A stretch of 5,083 nucleotides of DNA from Planctomycetota bacterium (GTDB lineage Bacteria > Planctomycetota > PUPC01 > JACPCR01): contig JASLXP010000428.1 of the NCBI GenBank assembly GCA_030740295.1, positions 1-5,083 on the forward strand. Direction: 5' to 3'. The translations under genes and the position numbers were made by a program. Position 1 is the first letter of the stretch. Every line of letters starts with the position of its first letter. The notes under the pieces are model-generated. The model was not told the DNA's origin, searched no databases, and saw only the letters and a program-made list of their open reading frames with translations. Positions 1 to 4,969 of the stretch are shown piece after piece.

Positions 1-277
1 CAATGATATACTCGCCCGTTGGCTGTGGGCTATCGGCAACGCAGCCCAACCCCATGTCCCATACGAACACAATCCTGTCACCTTCCTCAGCATCTCGTGG
101 TAGGGCATCGGTCCGCCATTCGATGCACATGCCGCCATCCATCCTGATCTGCCATCCTCGCTTGAAGTACCTACGCCAGGCAACGCGATCGATCCATTCT
201 CGGCCTGCGACCACGGTGGCATGGCCTCCGATCACCTCAGCAAGTCCCTCCACCAGTTTGAAGCTTCTCTCGCTCAT
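1..277 (-). CDS. Hypothetical protein, N-terminal part, possibly beta-sandwich/glycosidase-associated; runs off left edge
   Basis: The first 92 codons of a minus-strand gene whose 3' end lies beyond the left edge. The protein begins MSERSFKLVEGLAEVIGG and has no signal peptide or membrane span. Around residues 40-90 it alternates hydrophobic strands with turns (RGWQIRMDGG, then DRIVFVWDMGLG, then PQPTGEYII). From general knowledge, a 'FVW...GLG...P.G.Y' strand pattern is seen in the N-terminal beta-sandwich region of some PVC-bacterial glycosidase-like proteins. I use that only as a hint and cannot name a family. The start at ATG 277 was chosen because residues from there on look protein-like; an in-frame GTG lies at 292, and an in-frame TGA further upstream limits the ORF. 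The ribosome binding site is poor (GGCGGCAGG directly before ATG). It lies downstream of the ROK gene on the same strand and could be co-transcribed with it. Coding status is fairly secure; function is not. Confidence 0.7.
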   Translation of the reverse strand, partial: MSERSFKLVEGLAEVIGGHATVVAGREWIDRVAWRRYFKRGWQIRMDGGMCIEWRTDALPRDAEEGDRIVFVWDMGLGCVADSPQPTGEYII

Positions 278-309
278 CCTGCCGCCAATCACCGGCGCTA
301 AGCGCTGGA

Positions 310-411
310 TTACATGACTTTCACGCCGTCGGGCATTTGCCAGCCACGTTCAAGCAAATGCTGAAGGCCAGTGTACTCCTCGTCGATGTCATCAAGGGTG
401 CCGTCGTGATT
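310..411 (-). pseudogene. Possible coding remnant between the ROK gene and the left-edge gene
   Basis: Between two in-frame stops (TAG at 412-414 and TAA at 310-312, minus strand) lies a 33-codon open stretch with protein-like composition. It begins NHDGTLDDIDEEY and ends ERGWQMPDGVKVM. It has acidic residues clustered early, then an amphipathic LQHLLERGW segment, and looks like the natural C-terminus of a protein. There is no ATG, GTG or TTG near its 5' end; the first TTG is mid-way (about codon 19), so it does not look like an intact gene. It could be the 3' remnant of a decayed gene, or a small gene broken by a frameshift just after the ROK stop, where a short GTG frame starts at 424. It could also be chance. 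RGWQM.PDG faintly echoes RGWQIRMDGG in the left-edge gene, which may be coincidence. No function is proposed. Confidence 0.3.
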
Positions 412-424
412 CTACCAAGGGCAC

Positions 425-1552
425 TCAGTCTATGTCCAGTTCCTGTAAGGCGTACGCAGCAGCGCCGATGGTCGTGGCCTGACGATCTCTCAGAGCACAC
501 CTGCGCAAGTCCAGCGGACCGATAAACGTTTTCCTTGTTCTGGCCAGGGCTTCACTGATATGAGAGACGATTGCTCCGTTCGTATGCTCGACCATACTCC
601 CGCCAAGAAGCACGGTCGTCGGGCCAATGACGATGGCCATGCTCTGGATCGCCCTGGCAATTGCCCGAATAGCCTCTGCAAATATCCTAAGTGTTCTCTG
701 GTCCCGCCGCTCGAACAGTTTCCAGGCTCCCGAGAAGTCAGCGCACCTCTTCTCGCCAATACTTCGCACGATGGCATCCGCCGAGGCCACTGATTGAAGA
801 CAGCCGCGCTCGCCGCACGCGCAGAATTCTTCTGAATCCGTGAGCAAATGACCGAACTCCCCGGCACCATGCGAAGGTCCTTCAAGGAGTGTGTCGTTAA
901 GAACGATTGCGCCCCCAATGCCGCTGTCCAAGTGGAAATAGAGGAAATCGTCCACGTCCTGTGCCGCCCCGTACCAGTTCTCGGCCAGCGCACGAAGTCG
1001 GGACCCGTTCTGCATGAACAGCGGCTTGCCGTAACAGCGAAAGGCCCCGAGTATCGGTTCTTGTTTCCAGCCATTCCGGCTGTCGATGAGAAGGATGCCT
1101 CGCTGACGATCGGAAATGCCGAGATTTACGATGGAGATCGCCCTGACGTTCTTCCATTTGCCCCGGCAGACTGCACTGAGGGCCTTCTTCTGGGCGGTTA
1201 GATGATCTTTGAAGCTCCTCTTGGTGACGCGCTCCGTCTCTGTGCCGCAGACCTTTCCTCTCGGACCGACCAGATGGGCCGATGCCGTGCCCCTGGCTAG
1301 CTCGGTAACAGCGACCAGGGCTCTTTCGGAACTGATCTCAAGAATCGCCGGAGGCCTGCCGCGCTTCCCGTTGGATGCCTTCTCCTGTACCCGCACGATG
1401 CCTTGGCGCAGCAGCTTATCCGAAATCTCAGTGAGGGAAGCTGGGGAGATATGAGTGTTCTTGGCTATCTGAATTCGGGACCCGCCTCCTGATCTCAGCA
1501 GGTATCGCAGTACCCGGCGTCTGTTTGTCCTTGCCAGACTGAGCAGATCCAT
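425..1552 (-). CDS. ROK-family (NagC/XylR-type) transcriptional repressor
   Basis: A 375-residue cytoplasmic DNA-binding protein, of normal length for a ROK repressor. Residues 7-60 form a MarR-like winged helix: NRRRVLRYLL, then IAKNTHISPASLTEISDKLL as the recognition part, then GIVRV, followed by the basic linker GKRGRPP (62-68). The ROK core follows: LDSGIGGAIV (208-217), GAGEFGH (229-235) and the zinc signature CACGERGC, giving ligands His235, Cys244, Cys246 and Cys251. Sugar-kinase function looks lost: the N-terminal DxGxT phosphate motif is absent (ELARGT at 84-89), and the usual ND catalytic pair reads N182-G183. By family, such proteins bind a sugar or phosphosugar and release DNA. 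The start is set at ATG 1552 because ROK repressors begin about 10 residues before NRRxVL. An in-frame TTG at 1597 would add 15 unconvincing residues; neither start has a clear Shine-Dalgarno. It is divergent from the URO-D-like operon, its likely target. The inducer cannot be read from the sequence. Confidence 0.93.
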   Translation of the reverse strand: MDLLSLARTNRRRVLRYLLRSGGGSRIQIAKNTHISPASLTEISDKLLRQGIVRVQEKASNGKRGRPPAILEISSERALVAVTELARGTASAHLVGPRGKVCGTETERVTKRSFKDHLTAQKKALSAVCRGKWKNVRAISIVNLGISDRQRGILLIDSRNGWKQEPILGAFRCYGKPLFMQNGSRLRALAENWYGAAQDVDDFLYFHLDSGIGGAIVLNDTLLEGPSHGAGEFGHLLTDSEEFCACGERGCLQSVASADAIVRSIGEKRCADFSGAWKLFERRDQRTLRIFAEAIRAIARAIQSMAIVIGPTTVLLGGSMVEHTNGAIVSHISEALARTRKTFIGPLDLRRCALRDRQATTIGAAAYALQELDID

Positions 1553-1605
1553 GGTCAGAACGCATCTATGCGAGCCAGAGGATGATTCCCGCCGCAACGC
1601 ACATT

Positions 1606-1611
1606 GGTATA
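1606..1611 (-). promoter_or_regulatory. Candidate -10 box for the ROK gene
   Basis: The minus strand reads TATACC here, four of six matches to TATAAT. It would start transcription near 1598, leaving a leader of roughly 46 nt before the ATG at 1552. The -35 region 17 bp upstream (GCTGAA) is poor. If used, it would put the transcription start on the alternative TTG at 1597 and so favour the ATG start. This is weak evidence. Confidence 0.2.
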
Positions 1612-1657
1612 GAGCCGTAAAGCCTGTTTTCAGCCTTTGATTTTCTTACCTTAATCT

Positions 1658-1676
1658 TTGACAAGTACGTCGTCAA
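1658..1676. promoter_or_regulatory. Inverted repeat TTGAC-N9-GTCAA, candidate ROK operator
   Basis: TTGAC at 1658-1662 and GTCAA at 1672-1676 are perfect 5-bp arms around nine bases that include GTAC. The repeat sits between the divergent ROK and URO-D-like genes and covers the -35 and most of the spacer of the promoter-like sequence. That is where an autoregulating repressor would be expected to bind. ROK operators are usually imperfect palindromes in the shared intergenic region, but this exact motif is not one I recognise. The arms are short, so chance is possible. Confidence 0.35.
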
Positions 1677-1686
1677 GCGGTATTTT
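1658..1686 (+). promoter_or_regulatory. Promoter-like sequence for the URO-D-like operon (TTGACA-17-TATTTT)
   Basis: A perfect sigma70-type -35 hexamer TTGACA (1658-1663) is separated by exactly 17 bp from TATTTT (1681-1686), a four-of-six match to TATAAT. Predicted initiation is near 1692-1694. It lies in the divergent intergenic region facing the URO-D-like gene. There is a conflict: initiation here would leave the Shine-Dalgarno at 1688-1693 at or just before the transcript start, so this promoter and that ribosome binding site cannot both serve the same start codon. The -35 also coincides with the only upstream in-frame TTG of the ORF. Confidence 0.4.
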
Positions 1687-2809
1687 TAAGGAGTCCGAAA
1701 TAATTCTTCTTGACGGATACTTGCGCACTGTTGAAGAAAGCCTCGGAACTGCTATGAACCGTGTTCAGGTCAACGTTTCGTTTAGCCGTGATTACTTCCG
1801 TCGCCATTTTGAGGTTGAGTTCGGCAAGGCGTATTTCCAAGACGTCAGGACCAGGGTAACGACCGATAGAGAAGTTCAACTGGGGCTCGACCAGAGATTT
1901 GGCGATTATGGGCTTGGCCGTGTGGACCCTCCCTTCACGTACCAGCTTGGGTATGACGACACATTGAACGTCACGTTGATGTTTGGGGGGAAACTCCGAT
2001 ATGCTTCTGACCTGACGTGGGTCGATCCTGGTTTCCTTCCCATTTCGTTGGTGCGCGATCTTCAACCTCCCGTCATTGAAGAGACCTGGCCTCATACCCG
2101 GTTCCTTGAGCAATACAACGAGGCCGCTGGAATCTACGGGCCCCAAAGTGTTCTGCCCCCGGTGCCCCACGGCATTCTGGAGGCAGCCATGGAGATGTGC
2201 GGGGAAGCATTCCTGCGGGCGATGGCCACCCGGCCTCAGGAAGCCCATCATCTGCTGGATGTGCTGACAGAGACAATAATCGCCCTGAAGGAGTTCTGGG
2301 ACGTGAAGTGTTTCGGCCAGGTTCGAAAGGGGCTTTCCCTTGGCGGGTGTTCAACGACCATGCTTTCTCCGAAGATGGTCGAGGTGTTCCTGGTACCCAG
2401 GTATAGCAGAATCGCTGACCACTTCAAGAACGCGTTCATCTGCAACTGCGGAATCAGCGATCATAATCTGAAGAACTTTCTCGCAGTCAAGCAGGCCCGG
2501 TTTGTCCGGGCCGGGTGGGGATCTGACCTCTCGCAGTTCGCCAGACTGGCCAAGGATCGGCACGTCAAAGCATCTTTGAGCGTTGTTCGAGCGGCGACGC
2601 TTCCGCACAGGGAATTCAGGGCAGACGTAGCCTACATTCTGGAGACATTGCGTGAGGTTGATGAGGTATCCGTCCTGCTCATTCACGCTGGCGCAGACAC
2701 TCCGGATGGCAACGTGAAGGTCGTTTTTGACACCGTCCATGAGTTCGCAGCCAGGCATGGCATTGAGCTGGACAAAGACCAGAGGCTATCTCACTTGAAG
2801 GGCACGTAG
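1658..2809 (+). CDS. Uroporphyrinogen decarboxylase/MtaA-fold family protein (not HemE)
   Basis: A soluble TIM-barrel protein of the URO-D superfamily, 383 residues from TTG 1658. Recognisable regions (that numbering) are NRVQVNVSFSRDYFRRHF (34-51); the mid-barrel segment PVPHGILEAAMEMCGEAF (168-185) followed by RPQEAHHLL; GGCSTTMLSPKMVEVFLVPR (229-248); FICNCGISDH (260-269); and IHAGADTPDGN (342-352). The HemE arginine-rich active-site motif (MRQAGR-like) is absent, so haem synthesis is unlikely. Relatives include corrinoid methyltransferases such as MtaA, which bind zinc through HxC plus a late Cys. Here the HxC position reads Cys262-Asn-Cys264, and the late segment has no Cys. The true start is uncertain. 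TTG 1658 is also a -35 box. The strong AAGGAG at 1688-1693 is best spaced for ATA 1700 (6 nt) or ATT 1703 (9 nt), which gives an N-terminus of typical family length. TTG 1721 and ATG 1754 are alternatives. It forms an operon with the gene 33 bp downstream. The substrate is unknown. Confidence 0.9.
   Translation: MTSTSSSGIFKESEIILLDGYLRTVEESLGTAMNRVQVNVSFSRDYFRRHFEVEFGKAYFQDVRTRVTTDREVQLGLDQRFGDYGLGRVDPPFTYQLGYDDTLNVTLMFGGKLRYASDLTWVDPGFLPISLVRDLQPPVIEETWPHTRFLEQYNEAAGIYGPQSVLPPVPHGILEAAMEMCGEAFLRAMATRPQEAHHLLDVLTETIIALKEFWDVKCFGQVRKGLSLGGCSTTMLSPKMVEVFLVPRYSRIADHFKNAFICNCGISDHNLKNFLAVKQARFVRAGWGSDLSQFARLAKDRHVKASLSVVRAATLPHREFRADVAYILETLREVDEVSVLLIHAGADTPDGNVKVVFDTVHEFAARHGIELDKDQRLSHLKGT
1688..1693 (+). 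promoter_or_regulatory. Strong Shine-Dalgarno AAGGAG with no canonical start at normal spacing
   Basis: AAGGAG is the best ribosome binding site in this region. In the URO-D-like frame the codons at normal distance are ATA (1700, 6-nt spacing) and ATT (1703, 9-nt spacing). The nearest TTG (1721) is 27 nt away. This suggests a rare AUA/AUU start, an ATG lost by mutation or sequencing error, or a site that is not used. Confidence 0.5.
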
Positions 2810-2825
2810 AGTCCGGAGAGCCGTC

Positions 2826-2836
2826 AGAGAGGAGAG
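2826..2836 (+). promoter_or_regulatory. Ribosome binding site deciding the TTG start at 2843
   Basis: A purine run AGAGAGGAGAG containing GAGGAG lies in the 33-bp gap after the URO-D-like stop and ends 6 nt before TTG 2843. It supports TTG as the genuine start and independent ribosome loading on the second gene of the operon. Confidence 0.7.
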
Positions 2837-2842
2837 CATCCG

Positions 2843-4126
2843 TTGGAGTTCGAGCCGAAGCCAAGCAACGATTTTCAGGAGTTCATCGAGACGTATTATG
2901 AGAGATGTTTGGCGGTTTGTCCTCAGCTTAGAGGAATTGCCGGCAAGTGGAACTTTGAAGACCTCATTCCGGGCCTCTCAGATTTTGATGCGAGGCTGGT
3001 TTTTGAGGACGGACTCGTTGAGAAAGACTGGGCTGCGATCTCCATCAACGTTGGAAATGTCCACACGGAACTTGCGATCCAGTATCCGCACTGGGCGAGG
3101 AAACTTGAACACAACCCGGGGCAGAACCTGACGCACGCCGAGATGCTCGACCCAATCCTTTATAACCCCGAATCGAAGCTTTGGACTTTCTACGCCGGTG
3201 ACGAGGGCATTTCCACCTCCATAAGGAAGTATCTTCAAACCAAGCCCTGGACACGACGCGATGAACTGTTCTACCTGAAGAAGTTCGCCGCGTATTATGG
3301 CCCATATCATCGCGGGATCGATCCGCCGGTTAACATGGGGAGATGGGAGAACAAATACCCACTCCACAGCCGTTTCATGCACTACTTCACGCCACCCGTG
3401 CAGGCAGCCGTAGCGCTGGCCCAAAAGAAGCCCGTAAGAGGCAAGTCCGACTCCCTCAAGACGGCGCGCAGACTCTTTCCTGTCCCTGAAGTCATCGACA
3501 TGGTGCTTGATGCCGTTGAGAGACACTATGAGATAACAGAATACTACCGCGAGCTACGCTTGGGTCAGATTGAGGCACAGCTCGAGAGCTATCTTTGTGA
3601 AGTCTATGCAGCGCTTTGGGATCGCGTTACGCTGATTGACGTCGATTCCAGTGACACGGCGCAGGAGCTTCGTGCCAAGGTATCTGCAATCCCGCTTGAC
3701 CCGGTTGAGGAATTCTGTGATTGCACACGTTTCGGCCGGCTCATGAGAGGTCGGCTGGACTTCTATGCAACGGACATACCCTGGTTTGACACAACCTGGC
3801 TGATTCCCAACGAGGTAAGGCGAATGCCGAAGAACTTCATTCAAAGGTCCCTCTTGACCTACGGTAAGGTCCGATGGAATGAGGACCTTGCCCCCGAGAC
3901 CGTGTTGGCCCGGCTCGAAGGGAATCTCCTGACGTCTCCCATTTGCCAAGGTGTGAGGACGTTTGCGTCTCTTGCGGGACGAGAGCTGACCAAGGAGAGC
4001 CAGAAGAGGCGAGCAGCCGAATTGGCCTGCACCTACGAGCCGATCCAATGCATGTTCGAATTGCTTAGGAAGGATCTTCGTCGCCTGACGGAAGAGCCGG
4101 AGCAGTTTTCTCGACCTGCTGGGTGA
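2843..4126 (+). CDS. Protein of unknown function with nucleotidyltransferase-like motif
   Basis: 427 residues, soluble, no signal peptide or membrane span. I do not recognise a named family. Near the N-terminus, AGKWNFEDLIPGLSDFDARL (33-52) resembles the polymerase-beta-type nucleotidyltransferase signature hG[GS]-x9-13-Dh[DE]h. Gly34-Lys35 stand in for GS, and Asp47-Phe-Asp49 form the carboxylate pair after the typical 'PGLSD' turn. A third catalytic carboxylate cannot be assigned by eye, so activity is unproven. The rest is rich in aromatic and charged residues: FAAYYGPYHRGIDPPVNMGR (148-167), an acidic, probably helical stretch around 216-260, CDC at 292-294, and a basic helical end KDLRRL. 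Start TTG 2843 is fixed by the preceding purine-rich ribosome binding site. It is the second gene of the operon behind the URO-D-like gene, so it probably works with it under the ROK repressor. Coding status is secure; function is inference. Confidence 0.85.
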   Translation: MEFEPKPSNDFQEFIETYYERCLAVCPQLRGIAGKWNFEDLIPGLSDFDARLVFEDGLVEKDWAAISINVGNVHTELAIQYPHWARKLEHNPGQNLTHAEMLDPILYNPESKLWTFYAGDEGISTSIRKYLQTKPWTRRDELFYLKKFAAYYGPYHRGIDPPVNMGRWENKYPLHSRFMHYFTPPVQAAVALAQKKPVRGKSDSLKTARRLFPVPEVIDMVLDAVERHYEITEYYRELRLGQIEAQLESYLCEVYAALWDRVTLIDVDSSDTAQELRAKVSAIPLDPVEEFCDCTRFGRLMRGRLDFYATDIPWFDTTWLIPNEVRRMPKNFIQRSLLTYGKVRWNEDLAPETVLARLEGNLLTSPICQGVRTFASLAGRELTKESQKRRAAELACTYEPIQCMFELLRKDLRRLTEEPEQFSRPAG

Positions 4127-4207
4127 CTGCATCGGCGTATCTTCGTGCGACGAACTTCGCGCCCAGAGCGGGCATCAGGTTCCCTGAAGAATGACGGCAG
4201 GCGGTCG

Positions 4208-4226
4208 GCAGAGCGGCTGTCTCTGC
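4208..4226. other. Short inverted repeat GCAGAG-N7-CTCTGC between convergent genes
   Basis: A perfect 6-bp stem with a 7-nt loop lies in the 104-bp gap (4127-4230) between two convergent genes, where a two-way terminator would be expected. There is no T-tract on either side, so intrinsic termination is doubtful. Nothing else is recognised in this gap. Confidence 0.2.
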
Positions 4227-4230
4227 TGCA

Positions 4231-4677
4231 TCAGAGCTCCTTCTCGCATTCAATCGACTGCCACTGGAACTGCTCATACTTTCGAAAGCGTCTGGTCTCG
4301 CAAGATCCGCAGGCCAGGTACATCCTTTGGGCGGCTTCGAAGAATGCCCGATCGCCCGTCGTAACGACGGCCTTGCGGATTCCCAACGCCGTCAGTCCCC
4401 GGAGGAATTCTTCCATCTGCCGCTTGCCTACACACGGCCGTTGGTCGCCCATGATACGAATATGATATGTCTGTGCCTCCTGAAAATCCCATCCGCACTC
4501 ACGGCAGAGCAATCCGGAGCCTTCAGACCTCACGACAGCCGCACCAACCCCTGTTCCCACCACCCCCAGCGGTAGACTGCTCCCGCCTGCTCCTTGCTCC
4601 AGCCGGGGTATGGCCGTACACTGATATTCGCCCAGCGGCATTTCTTGGGCCGGGCGAAAAGGGTTGGAATATGGCAC
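4231..4677 (-). CDS. Small Cys-pair (zinc-ribbon-like) protein of unknown function
   Basis: 148 residues from GTG 4677, or 136 from ATG 4641. After a Gly/Val-rich stretch (residues 29-50) come CRECG (Cys58/Cys61) and CGSC (Cys123/Cys126). These two CxxC knuckles could form one zinc ribbon with about 60 residues inserted. The insert runs YHIRIMG, then KRQMEEFLRGLTALGIRKAV, then VTTGDRAFFEAAQRMY. That strand-helix-strand-helix order, with 'KAVVTTG...A', faintly recalls the Mrr-type restriction endonuclease fold. The place where a QxK active site would be expected reads IRIM, so a nuclease would be inactive. This resemblance is a guess. Neither start has a strong Shine-Dalgarno; MPLGEYQCTAIPRLEQG from ATG 4641 looks like a natural N-terminus. 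It is convergent with the NTase-like gene and divergent from the small membrane ORF, so it is not in the ROK-linked operon. This frame was preferred to competing plus-strand frames because of the paired cysteines and regular helices. Confidence 0.6.
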   Translation of the reverse strand: MPYSNPFRPAQEMPLGEYQCTAIPRLEQGAGGSSLPLGVVGTGVGAAVVRSEGSGLLCRECGWDFQEAQTYHIRIMGDQRPCVGKRQMEEFLRGLTALGIRKAVVTTGDRAFFEAAQRMYLACGSCETRRFRKYEQFQWQSIECEKEL

Positions 4678-4702
4678 ATGTCAACTGCCCCAAGATTGCA
4701 CC

Positions 4703-4710
4703 AGAGGTGA
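4703..4710 (+). promoter_or_regulatory. Ribosome binding site for the small membrane protein
   Basis: AGAGGTGA lies 4 nt before ATG 4715. It picks that ATG over an upstream in-frame ATG at 4664, which has no such site and would place polar residues ahead of the membrane segment. Confidence 0.5.
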
Positions 4711-4714
4711 AACC

Positions 4715-4969
4715 ATGACCTTGACGAAACGGCAAAGGGCCTTTCTTTGGATAGGGATTGTCCTCATTGTTGTCATGTGCTTTGTCCCGCCTTGGCGAGA
4801 ACACCGTCAGACAATCGCAAAAAAGAAAAAGCAGCCACACACAGAGAACACCCGAAAAAGGCGGGAGCCCATGATGATTACCATGGCCGTTTCCTTTGGA
4901 TGTCAGGCGCCGGCAAAAACCGTCAGTCGTACGATTGAACGTAATGCTTATGACGGATACGCGGGGTGA
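4715..4969 (+). CDS. Small single-span membrane protein, tail possibly decayed
   Basis: 84 residues from ATG 4715. It starts MTLTKRQRAFLWIGIVLIVV and continues to VPPW at residues 24-27. This is a short basic N-terminus, one hydrophobic span (about 9-24) and a PPW exit. Small proteins with this 'LTxxQRxxLWIGxxLIVxMxxxPPW' beginning are common in planctomycete-like genomes, and there they usually go on to a second hydrophobic region. Here the span is followed instead by a very basic, low-complexity stretch (AKKKKQPHTENTRKRR) and an unremarkable tail. The last 47 bp overlap the 3' end of a convergent minus-strand gene. The N-terminal part with its ribosome binding site is credible; the tail may be frameshifted or degenerate. 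Function unknown. With the span and basic C-terminus as read, the tail would lie in the cytoplasm by the positive-inside rule. Confidence 0.5.
   Translation: MTLTKRQRAFLWIGIVLIVVMCFVPPWREHRQTIAKKKKQPHTENTRKRREPMMITMAVSFGCQAPAKTVSRTIERNAYDGYAG

Noticed and set aside
3..317. A 104-codon plus-strand frame at the left edge
   Set aside because: Pro/Ser/His-rich composition typical of an antisense shadow; the minus frame there reads as a credible protein.
396..424. Inverted repeat GTGCC...GGCAC after the ROK stop as a terminator
   Set aside because: The stem is only 5 bp, the loop is about 17 nt and no T-tract follows.
490..1074. A 194-codon minus-strand open frame inside the ROK gene
   Set aside because: It overlaps the ROK core in another frame, has a composition rich in Arg, Ser and Trp without domain pattern, and the ROK frame carries clear family motifs.
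1673..2251. A 192-codon minus-strand open frame opposite the URO-D-like gene
   Set aside because: It is antisense to a recognised URO-D-fold protein and shows no motif of its own.
1658..2809. Calling the URO-D-fold gene hemE
   Set aside because: The HemE MRQAGR-like active-site motif is missing, and the protein matches the divergent family branch instead.
2978..4132. Long minus-strand open frames (2978-3526 and 3554-4132) opposite the NTase-like gene
   Set aside because: The plus-strand frame is continuous for 427 codons with a fitting ribosome binding site; the antisense frames look like its mirror.
4065..4277. A 70-codon minus-strand frame across the end of the NTase-like gene and the 4127-4230 gap
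   Set aside because: It overlaps coding sequence on both sides and its Ser/Ala/Arg-rich composition shows no motif.
1711..4960. The 10-mer TGACGGATAC occurring at 1711-1720 and 4951-4960
   Set aside because: Too short, in unrelated contexts and without extended flanking identity; treated as chance.
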